A DNA stretch of 64,000 bases from Erythrobacter sp. (GTDB taxonomy: Bacteria; Pseudomonadota; Alphaproteobacteria; Sphingomonadales; Sphingomonadaceae), in NCBI GenBank assembly GCA_027311945.1, contig DAICXZ010000022.1, positions 1 through 64,000 of the forward strand, given 5' to 3'. Positions 1 through 9,188 of this stretch are shown here, piece after piece. Made by a program: the position numbers and the translations under genes. Position 1 is the first letter of the stretch. Every line of letters starts with the position of its first letter. The notes beneath the pieces are model-generated. The model did not search any database. It was given only the letters and a program-made list of their open reading frames with translations, and had not been told where the DNA came from.

Positions 1-621
1 GCGGTGCCACGCGAGTATCTGCGCCTCTAACCGGTCGACCTCGTTGGCTAGCGCCCTAAGTTGGGCAGCCAGGCTGTGTAGCGCTGACCGAGCATGAACA
101 GGCAGCTCTCCCTGCCGCTCATGCAACGCTTTGAGCATCGCGGTCACACCGCCGGCACCTACGCCGGTCACGATACCGTACTCAGCCAGGTGCCCTCGCA
201 ATGCGTTGATGAGCATGGTCCGCTGGCGCACCATCAGGTCGCGGCTCTTGTGAAGCATCAACACCGCCTGCTGTTCAGCGGTCTTTACCGCGACGAACCG
301 CATCGTCGGACGCGTCACCGCCTCGCAGATCGCTTCTGCGTCTGCTGCGTCGGTCTTCCCGCGCTTAACATAGGGCTTCACATAGGCGGGTGGCATCAGT
401 CGAACGTCGTGCCCCAGCTTTATCAGCTCGCGAGCCCAATGATGCGCCGATGCGCATGCCTCCATACCCACAAGGCAACTTGGAAGATCAGTGAAGAAAC
501 CGATTACCTCTGCTCGCCGGAGCTTGCGCCGGACTAGCACGGTTCCGTCGCCCCCGATCGCGTGCACTTGGAAAACACTCTTCGCCAGATCCAATCCGAC
601 GGTAACAATCTCCTGCTTCAT
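1..621 (-). CDS. IS110-family transposase, partial (3' end beyond window)
   Basis: Reading from ATG at 621 on the minus strand gives 207 codons without a stop up to the left edge. The product opens with MKQEIVTVGLDLAKSVFQVH, the typical start of the IS110 RuvC-like DEDD domain, followed by GMEACASAHHWARELIKLG and KTDAADAEAICEA, both family hallmarks. It catalyses site-specific transposition of its own element. It is not a copy of the IS110-type gene at 7731-8765, although both share the same motif order. Short inverted sequences (CGTGGAC / GTCCACG) lie between 636 and 695, just upstream, near the presumed element end. The C-terminal serine domain lies outside the window. Confidence 0.9.
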   Translation of the reverse strand, partial: MKQEIVTVGLDLAKSVFQVHAIGGDGTVLVRRKLRRAEVIGFFTDLPSCLVGMEACASAHHWARELIKLGHDVRLMPPAYVKPYVKRGKTDAADAEAICEAVTRPTMRFVAVKTAEQQAVLMLHKSRDLMVRQRTMLINALRGHLAEYGIVTGVGAGGVTAMLKALHERQGELPVHARSALHSLAAQLRALANEVDRLEAQILAWHR

Positions 622-702
622 CTGCCGACTCCTAGACGTGGACCTACAACGGCCGCATCATGGCACAACTAAGCTGATGCAGGGGCCGTCCACGCCATCA
701 CG

Positions 703-903
703 TCACAGGGTAAATCCTTCCGAACGTCCCCGAATGCCCTTCAGATACCCGTTCTTTGTAAGGATATTCACCACCTTCATCAGATGTGCACGGGATATTC
801 CATAAAGCTTCGATGTTTCCTCAATTGTTACCAGACGGTCGCCTGCTGAGGCTGCATACATGAGCACGCGCAGAGCATAGTCCGAAAATCCTGTCAGGCA
901 CAT
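703..903 (-). pseudogene. Truncated Rrf2-family regulator (NsrR/IscR-like)
   Basis: The 66-residue product begins MCLTGFSDYALRVLMYAAS and continues with TIEETSKLYGISRAHLMKVV, the winged-helix DNA-binding half of Rrf2 regulators of the NsrR type. It stops at RSEGFTL, where homologues go on to a dimerisation helix and the cysteine ligands of the iron-sulfur cluster (normal length about 140-150 residues). The cut coincides with the end of the neighbouring IS110 element, so insertion probably removed the 3' half. The remnant cannot bind a cluster and is most likely dead. The N-terminal identity is clear; NsrR versus another Rrf2 member is inference. Confidence 0.8.
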
Positions 904-1420
904 AGTTGCCCATTCGTATAAGAGTTGAGGGTAGCTCTATAGCAACTTCACCGAAAAAAGGAGTTTTCATCGAGCAGATACGCAGAGCAATATCTGCCTG
1001 GATCACGCCTGACACGGATTGCCGCTAAATTCCTGTTGGAATGTATCAAAATAATCAACGGGTCCTAGGCTTCCGGATCGTGTATCTTGGGACGCACAAG
1101 CAACCAATAACGAGAGACGCATATGGAAAGGCCCTATCCCGTTCTTGTCCGTGCCATCGGCGGTGCGAAACTGACCTCCGATGATGCCCGAAAGCTGCGC
1201 AATCGCATAATCGTGGAGCTTGGGAATTGTCGAACGTCGGTCATGGATACGGGCAGATGCCGGCAAACCGTTGAAATAGTCTTGGCATTTTTCGGACAAC
1301 CAATGAGACGCGCGTTTTTCAGATAATGTGGGCCTTTGAACATCCTCTGTCGGCGATGCGATAACGATAAGCTTGCAACCCAATCCATCCATACTTTTGA
1401 ATGAACTTGGAAGAAAGACC
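904..1420. other. Stretch without a convincing gene
   Basis: About 500 bases between the regulator remnant and the DUF2945 gene. The only open frame with a reasonable start is a 67-codon frame at 1123-1326 on the plus strand (MERPYPVLVRAIGG...). It resembles nothing I recognise and is overlapped by equally long open frames on the other strand, so it is not called as a gene. The segment probably holds the upstream region of the DUF2945 gene. Confidence 0.5.
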
Positions 1421-1633
1421 ATGGCAGAATTTTCTGTTGGAGATCATGTGCGCTGGAACTCTGAAGCTGGACACGTAACGGGGCACGTCACGAAGGTCCA
1501 TGAACGCGATTTCACGTATAAGGGACATCAGCGCCGGGCCTCCAAAGATGAACCGCAGTACGAGATCAAGAGCGACGAGACCGATCACATTGCGGCCCAT
1601 AAAGAGGAAGCTCTCACGCGGCTGACGAATTGA
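1421..1633 (+). CDS. DUF2945 (HVA1/TUDOR-like) small protein
   Basis: A 70-residue product with the pattern FSVGDHVRWNSEAGHVTGHV and, later, QYEIKSDETDHIAAHK, typical of the DUF2945 / hypervirulence-associated TUDOR-domain family. These are single small beta-barrel proteins, cytoplasmic, with no established function. The start at 1421 is chosen because GGAAGAAAG precedes it and the domain begins immediately. An upstream in-frame start at 1373 would only add non-conserved residues. It overlaps the next gene by four bases, which suggests translational coupling. Confidence 0.85.
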   Translation: MAEFSVGDHVRWNSEAGHVTGHVTKVHERDFTYKGHQRRASKDEPQYEIKSDETDHIAAHKEEALTRLTN

Positions 1634-2169
1634 ATGTGAATTTTGTTACTTTCGGCCACTCCGACAGATCTCCCGAGGCCGTGATCGAGATGCTTCGCGA
1701 AGCTACAGTTGACCTCGTGGCTGACGTTCGCGCATTCCCGCGATCGCGTGCAAACCCCGCTTTCAATATTGATCAATTTCCGGATTTCCTCTCGTCCTTT
1801 GGAATGGGCTATCAGCATTTTCCTGATTTGGGAGGACGCAGGACGAGGCAATCATCGGTGAATGAAGCAATTAATGCTTTCTGGCGCGTGAAAGGTTTTC
1901 ACAACTACGCCGATTATGCGCTCGGGGAAGCTTTTAAAACCTCACTTCAGAAGCTCGAACGTCTGGGGCGCGACACGATCGTTGCGCTTATGTGCTCGGA
2001 GGCAGTCTGGTGGCGCTGCCACCGACGGATTCTGTCGGATTATCTCTTAGCACATGGGCATCAGGTCGTTCATCTGATGGGGCGCAACCGCGAGCAACAA
2101 GCGGTCCTCAGCGATGGTGCGGTCATCAGGAGTGACGGTCATGTAGTTTACCCAAAGAGAACCGATTGA
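1630..2169 (+). CDS. DUF488 family protein
   Basis: A 179-residue product. FVTFGHSDRSPEAVIEMLRE, VDLVADVRAFPRSRANP and the C-terminal ALMCSEAVWWRCHRRILSDY are characteristic of the DUF488 family, whose conserved cysteine and arginines suggest an enzyme, although no reaction is established. Start choice: a TTG at 1630 overlaps the stop of the DUF2945 gene, and GTG at 1636 is the alternative. No RBS separates the two genes, so re-initiation is likely. The pairing with DUF2945 suggests one small transcription unit of unknown role. Confidence 0.85.
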   Translation: MNVNFVTFGHSDRSPEAVIEMLREATVDLVADVRAFPRSRANPAFNIDQFPDFLSSFGMGYQHFPDLGGRRTRQSSVNEAINAFWRVKGFHNYADYALGEAFKTSLQKLERLGRDTIVALMCSEAVWWRCHRRILSDYLLAHGHQVVHLMGRNREQQAVLSDGAVIRSDGHVVYPKRTD

Positions 2170-2367
2170 CCATTTCGGGGCAGTCGTTGCGAGCCAGCTC
2201 AGCTGCTCCCCAATAGGAGTGGCAATCAAAAGGTTCCCAACTTTCGCTTCGCATCGGGAACCTTCAAGGCCTTGAAAACGGATCTGCGGACTGGTTTTTT
2301 CGCCATATCTCGCAGTGACTTGAATTTAGGACTAAAAATACAAGCCGCAAAGGAGGAGGAGAGACCG

Positions 2368-3941
2368 ATGGATGAATATGCTCCGGTCCTTATCGTCGGA
2401 GGAAGTCTAGTCGGACTGACCGCTTCGGCATTGCTCGGCTTTCATGGAGTGCCTCACATTCTTGTCGAGCGGCATCGGGGAACGGCCATCCACCCCCCCG
2501 CGCCGCTTCCTTTCACCAGCGGACACTCGAAATATTCCGCAGTGTCGGATTGCAGGACGCGGTCGAAAAGGCGGCTGCCAAGGAATTCGTCCAAGACGGG
2601 GCGATCAACTCGGTCGACACGCTCGGGGGGCTGGAACTGGCGTCATTCTATCAGTCGTTCAATGAAGGCGTGGAGGAACTTAGTTCCACTCGCCGTTTGT
2701 TCATCACCCAGATCGGACTAGAACCCGTGCTGCGCGAACGCGCCGTAGAGCTCGGCGGCGAGCTGCGCTTCTCCACCGAGCTGACGCACTTTTCGCAGGA
2801 CGAGACGGGGGTGTTCGCAAGATTGCGTTCACGCGACGATGGTGAGGAAAAGCGCGTCCGCGCTCAATTCATGATTGCGGCGGACGGCGCGCACAGCCCG
2901 GTTCGGAAAGAACTCGGGATCCCGATGAGTGGTCGGGGCGAAATCACGCAATGCGCCACGATCTACTTCAAGGCGGATGTGCGCCCGCTGATAAACGGGC
3001 GAAATCTGAGCGTCGTCTACGTCAATCAGCCTCAGCTGCTGGCCTTCTTCCGGTTCTCGATAGCGGGCGATGCAGGCTTTCTGGCCGTCTTCGCATTGCT
3101 CGACGAACAGGGCCGACGCGTCCCGCTGCGCGAAGAGAATATCTCGTCGGACAACTGCGCGACGCTTGTGCGAGCCGCTCTCGGTGTGTCACCGGAATTT
3201 CCTGTTGAGATCGAGGATGTTCAACCTTGGACGGCAACCGCCGCGACCGCAGCATCCTTCCGGCAAGGCAATATCCTTCTCGCAGGCGATGCGGCGCATG
3301 TGATGCCGCCGACCGGCGGCTTTGGCGGCAATACCGGTGTTGCCGACGTTCACAACCTGGCCTGGAAACTGGCCATGGTGATTGATGGTAGGGCAAGTCC
3401 GGAACTGTTGGACAGCTATGACACGGAGCGCCGACCCATCGCGGATATGACGGTAGAGCAGGCCTATCGCCGATATGTCGAACGGGTCGACCCGTCGCTT
3501 CCGACAAGCGACCTTGCGCCGAACATTGCTGACACAGCCATCGAGCTGGGCGCGATCTACCGATCGCCTGCCGTCGCCGGGACCGTCCAAGGCGATGACC
3601 TGACCGAGGCGCCCGAACAAGCGATCGCCCGTCCCGGCACCCGGCTGCCGCACCATTGGCTGCAAGTGGAAGGCGGTGAGGTTTCAACGCTCGACCTTGT
3701 CGGCCGTGGCTTCACCTTGATTGCTGGGCCCGATGGAGGCGCCTGGATCGAGGCTGCCAGTCGGGTCGACGATCTCGACGCATATCGCATCGCAGAACGG
3801 GACATCGCCAAAGCCATCAGCCTCGCGGATCATGGCGCATTAATCATACGCCCAGATGGCGTGGTCGGTTGGCGATGCGACGAAGCCGACGACGAGACAT
3901 CGGCCTTGGCTGAAGTTCTGTCGCTATGGCAAGCGATGTGA
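2368..3941 (+). pseudogene. FAD-dependent aromatic monooxygenase, frameshifted
   Basis: Together the two frames give one flavoprotein hydroxylase of the PheA/TfdB class. An N-terminal Rossmann motif (VLIVGGSLVGLTASALLG) follows a start at 2368 with the strong RBS AGGAGGAGGAG. The DG motif (AADGAHSPVRKELG) and the FAD motif GDAAHVMPPTGGFGGNTG lie in the second frame. The frame changes at a run of seven C at 2493-2499: families of this kind read IHPRA...HQRTLEIF, which needs five C (or eight for an extra proline). Corrected length is about 523 residues, normal for the family. The gene is therefore either interrupted or carries a homopolymer sequencing error. It converges on the MFS genes. Its substrate, probably a phenolic, is unknown. 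Confidence 0.85.
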
Positions 3942-3978
3942 ACTGGTTTGGCCGCCGGGCTTCGCGGCAAATGGCGCT

Positions 3979-5208
3979 TTAACTTGCAGCCTGGCTCTTC
4001 TGCTGATCGGGCATCGGGCAGACAAGTCCGATCAGTGGCACGAACAGCATCGCACCGCCGGAGATCATCAGGGCCACGGCAACGCCTTGGGACTCGGCTA
4101 CATGCCCCCAAAACCAGCTTCCGAGCGCGATGCCGCCGAAGGTCAGGCTGCTGACCATCGCCACAACTCGGCCGACCGCCTCGAGAGGCGCCCACAGCTG
4201 GCCAGCGACCGAAAAACCGGAAAGCGCCTGAACCCAGCCCGCACCTGCGACCACGAGCAGGAATGTCATCGCGAAAAGACCCAGCTGAAGCGCCACGCCA
4301 ATGCAGCTCAGTCCGTATATAACGGCCGCCATGCGCACGAGCGTTTCCGCCTTGAACCGGTTGCGAAACCAGGTGCTTGTCGCTGCGCCGATCACGGCCC
4401 CCAGCCCCAGAGCCCCCAGCAAAATGCCGAACGTCGCGGAACCCTCGCCGAGAAGATCGCTCGCGACCAGAGGCATAAGTGCCCAGGCCGCCGCACCGGT
4501 GCAGGTGAACGTCACGGCACGCAACAATATGGTGCGGATTTCCGGAACCGCCCAGGCAATGCACAGACCATCGCCGATTGTGGCCCAGAACCCGGTGCGG
4601 GGTCTGGCGCTGGTGCCTTGCGGCTCTCCTCGCCAGCGCCACAACACTACTATAACCAAGAGGTAGCTCATGGCGTTGACGGTGAAGGCCGCTGAAGCCC
4701 CACCCAACGCGACAATGCCGCCGCCCAGCGCCGGACCGACACTGCGTGCGACATTGAACGCAAGGATGCTGAGCGCGACCGCAGCGGCAAGCTCCGCCTT
4801 CGAAACCGTGCTTCTCAGGGAAGCCGACAGTGCCGGGTTGAAACAAGCGACGCCGGCCGCGAGTACCGCCGTCAGCCCGATGATGGCGACGGGCGGCGCG
4901 GTGCCGGCCAATGCGAGGATCGCCAGCAATACCGACGCCGCAAACATGCCCGACTGGGCGGTGAGCATGATCATGCGGCGATCAAGCAGGTCTGCCCAGG
5001 CGCCTGCGGGCAACGCCAGCAGCATGATTGGAAGGTTGATGGCGGTCTGCACCAAGGCGACAATGTCAGCGGGCTGCCCACTTTCCGTCAGGTGCCAGGC
5101 TGCGCCGACGGACTGGATCGCATTCCCGAAATTCGACAACAGGCTTCCAGCCAGAATGAGGGCGAAAGCACGATGCCTCAGGGGCGCGAAAGTTGCTGTT
5201 GAATCCAT
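3979..5208 (-). CDS. MFS transporter, MFS_3 / EntS-like
   Basis: A 409-residue inner-membrane protein with about 12 hydrophobic segments. The opening FAPLRHRAFALILAGSLLSNFGN and the loop AGAWADLLDRRMIM are typical of the MFS_3 (EntS/YbdA-like) drug or siderophore exporter family. The start at 5208 is chosen from conservation. A GTG at 5274 would add 22 residues, and neither start has a good RBS. It lies upstream of, and convergent with, the frameshifted monooxygenase, and is a paralogue of the next gene on the same strand. Export of a small hydrophobic compound is inferred; the substrate is unknown. Confidence 0.85.
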   Translation of the reverse strand: MDSTATFAPLRHRAFALILAGSLLSNFGNAIQSVGAAWHLTESGQPADIVALVQTAINLPIMLLALPAGAWADLLDRRMIMLTAQSGMFAASVLLAILALAGTAPPVAIIGLTAVLAAGVACFNPALSASLRSTVSKAELAAAVALSILAFNVARSVGPALGGGIVALGGASAAFTVNAMSYLLVIVVLWRWRGEPQGTSARPRTGFWATIGDGLCIAWAVPEIRTILLRAVTFTCTGAAAWALMPLVASDLLGEGSATFGILLGALGLGAVIGAATSTWFRNRFKAETLVRMAAVIYGLSCIGVALQLGLFAMTFLLVVAGAGWVQALSGFSVAGQLWAPLEAVGRVVAMVSSLTFGGIALGSWFWGHVAESQGVAVALMISGGAMLFVPLIGLVCPMPDQQKSQAAS

Positions 5209-5376
5209 GAGGGGTGAATACCGTCGTTTCGCGAGAAAGTCCTCAAAACATGCGAACTGCCACGAATAGTTCACAGAACCGGGATAATGCTAGATGAGTG
5301 ATCGTCTTCGTGCCCCTGGAGCGGGAACCAGCGCTGCAAACTTGGCCTGTCCTGCAGTCAATTAGGTGCTGCTGAA

Positions 5377-7026
5377 TCAGCTCTGTCGTGCTGTGTCTGT
5401 CATAGGATCAGCCAGTTCCCGCGGAGACGTCTCGCGCGCGCCTGGAAGCGTGTTTGTTTGCCGTTCAATCAACCGGCGAACCATCGGCTTTTCAGGACCT
5501 ATATGCATGCTGAGGATGTCCGTCATATTCTGTGAATCCTCATTGGTTCGTCGCTGATTGTGTCGAATATAGTCCAGCCAAGTCGCGACATTGTAACGCT
5601 CAATCCATGTTTCGCTGTTCCCGAGATCACGCAGTAGGGTCCAGTGTCTCGCGCCGTCGCGCTTACGGATGCGCCGCCGTTCATCCATGACATTGAGGAA
5701 GCGCGGTATGTCCGTCGGGGCAATTCGATACTCGATTGTCACGACGATAGGTCCACTGCGCTCATCAACCGCGACCTCGGTCTCAGGCTCCGACCACTCG
5801 CGCAGCGCCAGGTCCAGATCGCGCGCGGACGCGAGGGGTAGAACGAAACCTGCCAGAAAGCTCAGCGCCAGAAAGCCTGTCGCTGTGAGCAACGAGATTT
5901 GCACGCCATAAGCATCCGCGATAATCCCGAACAGCCAAGCACCGACTGCTATTCCTCCAAATGCAGCCGTTTGATAAAGCGACAGTGCTCGTGCAACCAC
6001 CCATCGGGGTGCAGACAATTGCACTGATACATTGAAGGTCGACAAGGCCAACACCCATCCGGCCCCCGCCAAAGCGAGGGCCGGCACGGTCACGAGCACC
6101 GTCCTGCTCAATCCCGTTACCGCGCTTCCTGCCACCATGAAGGTAACCGCAATTCTTATGATCGTTTCAACCGTAATGCGACTACTCAGACGACGGACCA
6201 TGAGACCGCCACTGACCGCGCCGACACCGAATCCTCCCAGCAGCAGCCCGTAAGTGAGGGAATCGCCTGCAATGACTCCGCGCGCGATCAGTGGCATCAT
6301 CGCCGGGACCGCGCTCCCTCCAATACCAAACAGTAGGGACCGCGTAAGGACCGTGCGAATGTCAGGGGACATTGCGACGTAGTGCACACCCGCGACCATC
6401 GCGCGGCCGAGCGCCTCGCGAGGCAACAGCCGTTCGCTGCCAGGCGGTTTCCAGCGGAGGAGGATCGCGATCAATCCGACATAGCTGAGGGCGTTGACGA
6501 TAAAAGCAGCCGCGGCGCCTACCGCGGCGACAATAGCACCGCCAATCGCAGGACCAAAACTTCGCGCGATATTGAAGCCCATTGAATTCAACGCGACTGC
6601 GCTTGGCAGCGCCTCGCGAGGCACCATGTCGCCAACCGAAGCCTGCCATGCAGGACCATTTACCGCAGCGCCGCAGCCAAGCAGGAACGTGAAGCACAGC
6701 AGCAGCCATGGTGTAATCCAGCCGGCCAGAGTGACAGCTGCCAGCATCACCGAAACGACGAGCATGAAGCCCTGCGCCAAAAGCATTATCCGCTTGCGAT
6801 CATGATTGTCGGCCAGTGCCCCCGACCATAGTGCCAAGAGAAGGATGGGGAGTGCCGTGGACGTCTGGACCAATGCAACGATCTGCGGCGAGGCGGTGAG
6901 TGACGTCATCAGCCAGGAGGCACCGACGGCTTGAATTAGCCCGCCGAAGTTGGACACCAAACTGGCGCACCAGACAGCACGGAAGATGGGTATAGACAGC
7001 GGCGAGGTAGGGCGGGGTTCGACCAT
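5377..7026 (-). CDS. MFS transporter with C-terminal soluble extension (MFS_3)
   Basis: A 549-residue protein. Residues 1 to about 410 form an EntS-like MFS domain (SLVSNFGGLIQAVGASWLM; GALADNHDRKRIMLL). The last 130 or so residues form a cytoplasmic extension (VVTIEYRIAPTDIPRFLNVM ... ETWIERYNVATWLDYIRHNQ), the layout usual in longer MFS_3 proteins. ATG at 7026 is preferred to an upstream TTG at 7062. About 170 bases separate it from the preceding paralogue (3979-5208), so the two may be co-transcribed with this gene first. The start of a truncated PAP2 gene diverges from it. Confidence 0.85.
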   Translation of the reverse strand: MVEPRPTSPLSIPIFRAVWCASLVSNFGGLIQAVGASWLMTSLTASPQIVALVQTSTALPILLLALWSGALADNHDRKRIMLLAQGFMLVVSVMLAAVTLAGWITPWLLLCFTFLLGCGAAVNGPAWQASVGDMVPREALPSAVALNSMGFNIARSFGPAIGGAIVAAVGAAAAFIVNALSYVGLIAILLRWKPPGSERLLPREALGRAMVAGVHYVAMSPDIRTVLTRSLLFGIGGSAVPAMMPLIARGVIAGDSLTYGLLLGGFGVGAVSGGLMVRRLSSRITVETIIRIAVTFMVAGSAVTGLSRTVLVTVPALALAGAGWVLALSTFNVSVQLSAPRWVVARALSLYQTAAFGGIAVGAWLFGIIADAYGVQISLLTATGFLALSFLAGFVLPLASARDLDLALREWSEPETEVAVDERSGPIVVTIEYRIAPTDIPRFLNVMDERRRIRKRDGARHWTLLRDLGNSETWIERYNVATWLDYIRHNQRRTNEDSQNMTDILSMHIGPEKPMVRRLIERQTNTLPGARETSPRELADPMTDTARQS

Positions 7027-7155
7027 GTCGTTCCAGATGCCCGCTCGCCTCGATAAAGCCAAGGCTGCGGTCTACACCGGTTGCCACTGGTCTGATCAGT
7101 TGAGATAACCTTGGCGTTCGCAATGGTCTCGAGAGATGCGCTGGCCGGAACCTGA

Positions 7156-7386
7156 GTGGTCGAGGATGTCGCGGGACGAGGCGCCGCAGAAGATCGCCTT
7201 CCATGGCGCTACGTCCTCGCTATAATGGGATTTGCTCTCATGGGCTTTCTTGGTCTCGAGCTATGGTCCGAAGTCGATGAAGGAGAGGTGCAGGCGATCG
7301 ACAGCGCCGTTCTGTTCGGATTTCGCAATCCCACAGCTACGACTAGTCTGATCGGGCCGGATTGGATGGAGCAGGTGATGAAGGAC
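7156..7386 (+). pseudogene. PAP2-family phosphatase, N-terminal remnant
   Basis: From the GTG at 7156 the product reads PWRYVLAIMGFALMGFLGLE (first membrane helix), then DSAVLFGFRNPTATTSLIGP, matching the N-terminus of PAP2 / undecaprenyl-pyrophosphate phosphatase-like proteins (IDxAxLxxLRNPxDPxxPIGP). The phosphatase motifs KX6RP, PSGH and SRX5HX3D are missing because the IS3 left end begins at 7387. The frame then runs briefly into the element and stops at 7419. Only about 77 native residues remain, so the gene is inactive. The 3' part is not in the window. Confidence 0.75.
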
Positions 7387-7430
7387 TGTCCGCCGTCAGC
7401 GCCAATGGCACAGATTTGAGGTTGTGATTT

Positions 7431-7448
7431 AAGGAGGATTTGGGCTTC
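7431..7448 (+). repeat. 18-bp inverted repeat, left copy (pairs with 8804-8821)
   Basis: AAGGAGGATTTGGGCTTC here is the exact reverse complement of 8804-8821. The match extends a few bases on both sides with two mismatches, and a second shared block (GGACGCCTCCCGC, about 7475-7487) lies further in, matched in opposite orientation near 8781-8795. The pair flanks the IS110-type transposase gene, so these may be the ends of the inner element or an inversion scar within the IS3 leader. Confidence 0.8.
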
Positions 7449-7730
7449 GTCGTAGTGACGAAGGAACGAATCTATGGACGCCTCCCGCGCAAGGCGATTT
7501 CTCGATGTTGCTCCGGCATTGGATGCGTGAATCTATCCGGCCTATTGATTGAGGCAGACTTGCCCCTGGCCATGATGGGAATCCGCTCGTTTCAGTGCCT
7601 TTTAAGATGAGCGGCCTCGAAAGCCATCGTTCCTTGCAGGCTGTGAAGCGGCGGTCCGTGCCGTTACACCATCAAGTCTTCCACCTCGCATTCGTAACTT
7701 CTGATCAGACTGTGGCCCGCTTCCGAACGG
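7449..7730. other. Non-coding 3' part of the IS110-type element
   Basis: About 280 bases downstream (minus strand) of the IS110-type transposase. It holds no open frame of note. The sequence is probably the long non-coding end that IS110-family elements carry, from which bridge RNAs are transcribed in some members. I cannot confirm such an RNA here. Confidence 0.4.
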
Positions 7731-8765
7731 TCAGGCCATTTTGTAGTTTTCGCCGCTTCGCAACATCGCCCAAGCCATGCGTGCGGTCTTGTTCGCCATC
7801 GCGACGAGTGTCTTGTTGTGGCCCGCCCTCGATTGCAGTTCCTGCGCCCATTTTGAACGTCGGTCGTCATGCTTAGCGACCCGCAGCAACGCGGACCGTG
7901 CACCATGTATTAGCTGGCGCCTCAGGTAATGATTGGCTCTCTTCCCGATACCACCGAGCCTTGGCTTTCCGCCGGTCGTATATTGGCGCGGCACCAGCCC
8001 AATCCAGGCAGAAAGGGCTCGGCCCGATGCGAAATGTCGGCCATCATCAATTGCGGCGACTAGGGAGGTTGCGACAATCGGCCCCACTCCGGGTAGTGTA
8101 GTCAGGCGTTTGCAACGCTCATCCTCCCGGCAAATCTCAGCAAGCATGTCATCGAGGGCTGAGACCTTGGAGTCTAAGCCGCGATACTCCTCGGCCAGCT
8201 TCAGAAACAGGTTTTTCGCCAGGTCCGACAGTTCGGCAGTCTCGATCATCTTGTCGATCTGACGCCGGAATCGGGATGCACCTACCGGCATGACGACACC
8301 ATATTCCGCCAAAAGGCCGCGAGTGTGATTGATCAGCGCTGTGCGCTGCACGATCAGTCTGTCGCGCGTTCGGTGTAGGGCTTGCAGATCCTGCTGCTCG
8401 ACACTCTTCAACGGCACGAACCGCATCGTCGGCCTGTTAGCAGCTTCAAAAATGGCTTCGGCATCGACCGCATCATTCTTCGAGCCCTTCACGAATGGCT
8501 TCACGAAACGTGGATGGATTAGGTGTACCCTGTATCCCAGCTCCTCGAATACCCGCCCCCAATGGTGCGAACTGGCGCAAGCCTCCATCGCGACCGATTG
8601 CGGTTGCAACTTGGTCACCGCATCGGGCAACTTTGCCCTGCTGACCTTACGCGAAACCACTTCGCCATCGCCAGTGATCCCATAGATATGAAAGGACTGT
8701 TTGCCCAAATCGATTGCCAATATTTGAATGTGATGAACTCCTCTTGCCGGTTGCTGCTGCAACAT
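7731..8765 (-). CDS. IS110-family transposase
   Basis: A 344-residue product, the usual length for the family. The N-terminal DEDD domain reads LAIDLGKQSFHIYGI and SVAMEACASSHHWGRVFEEL, then KNDAVDAEAIFEAANRP. The C-terminal Transposase_20 domain has LTTLPGVGPIVATSLVAAI and ALSAWIGLVPRQYTTGGKPR. ATG at 8765 is chosen because upstream in-frame codons read antisense through IS3 orfA. It lies inside the IS3 element in the opposite orientation and is intact, so it may be active. Confidence 0.93.
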   Translation of the reverse strand: MLQQQPARGVHHIQILAIDLGKQSFHIYGITGDGEVVSRKVSRAKLPDAVTKLQPQSVAMEACASSHHWGRVFEELGYRVHLIHPRFVKPFVKGSKNDAVDAEAIFEAANRPTMRFVPLKSVEQQDLQALHRTRDRLIVQRTALINHTRGLLAEYGVVMPVGASRFRRQIDKMIETAELSDLAKNLFLKLAEEYRGLDSKVSALDDMLAEICREDERCKRLTTLPGVGPIVATSLVAAIDDGRHFASGRALSAWIGLVPRQYTTGGKPRLGGIGKRANHYLRRQLIHGARSALLRVAKHDDRRSKWAQELQSRAGHNKTLVAMANKTARMAWAMLRSGENYKMA

Positions 8766-8801
8766 GCTCGGCCCGATTGCGGGAGGCGTCCATCCCATAA
8801 G

Positions 8802-9188
8802 ATGAAGCCCAAATCCTCCTTGAAAAAATCGGCGCCGAAGGCCCCAGCTGAGCGGGTGGTGAAGGACATACGGCGTGCGACGCGCCGGCACTTCTCTGCA
8901 GAGGACAAAATCAGGATCGTGCTGGAGGGGCTGCGCGGCGAAGACAGCATCGCCGAGCTGTGCCGCAAGGAAGGCATCGCCCAGAGCCTGTATTACACCT
9001 GGTCGAAGGAGTTCATGGAAGCGGGCAAGCGTCGTCTGGCCGGCGATACCGCCCGAGCTGCGACCACCGGCGAGGTGCACGATCTGCGCCGCGAAACCCG
9101 TGCCCTGAAGGAATGCGTGGCCGACCTGACGCTGGAAAACCGTCTGCTCAAAAAAAGCATGATCGCGGATGGGGGCGACGAAGAATGA
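8802..9188 (+). CDS. IS3-family transposase orfA
   Basis: A 128-residue DNA-binding subunit. The helix-turn-helix region reads FSAEDKIRIVLEGLRGEDSI and AELCRKEGIAQSLYYTWSKE, followed by a leucine-rich coiled coil (LKECVADLTLENRLLKKSMI) used for multimerisation. It starts at the ATG at 8802, whose first codons lie within the 18-bp inverted repeat at 8804-8821. It ends in an ATGA overlap with orfB, so the two are translationally coupled here and a classic A-stretch frameshift is not obviously needed. Confidence 0.93.
   Translation: MKPKSSLKKSAPKAPAERVVKDIRRATRRHFSAEDKIRIVLEGLRGEDSIAELCRKEGIAQSLYYTWSKEFMEAGKRRLAGDTARAATTGEVHDLRRETRALKECVADLTLENRLLKKSMIADGGDEE
8804..8821 (-). repeat. 18-bp inverted repeat, right copy (pairs with 7431-7448)
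   Basis: GAAGCCCAAATCCTCCTT, the reverse complement of 7431-7448. It coincides with codons 1-7 of orfA, an odd place for the tip of another element, so either orfA was rebuilt by the insertion or the repeat belongs to the IS3 element itself. Confidence 0.8.
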
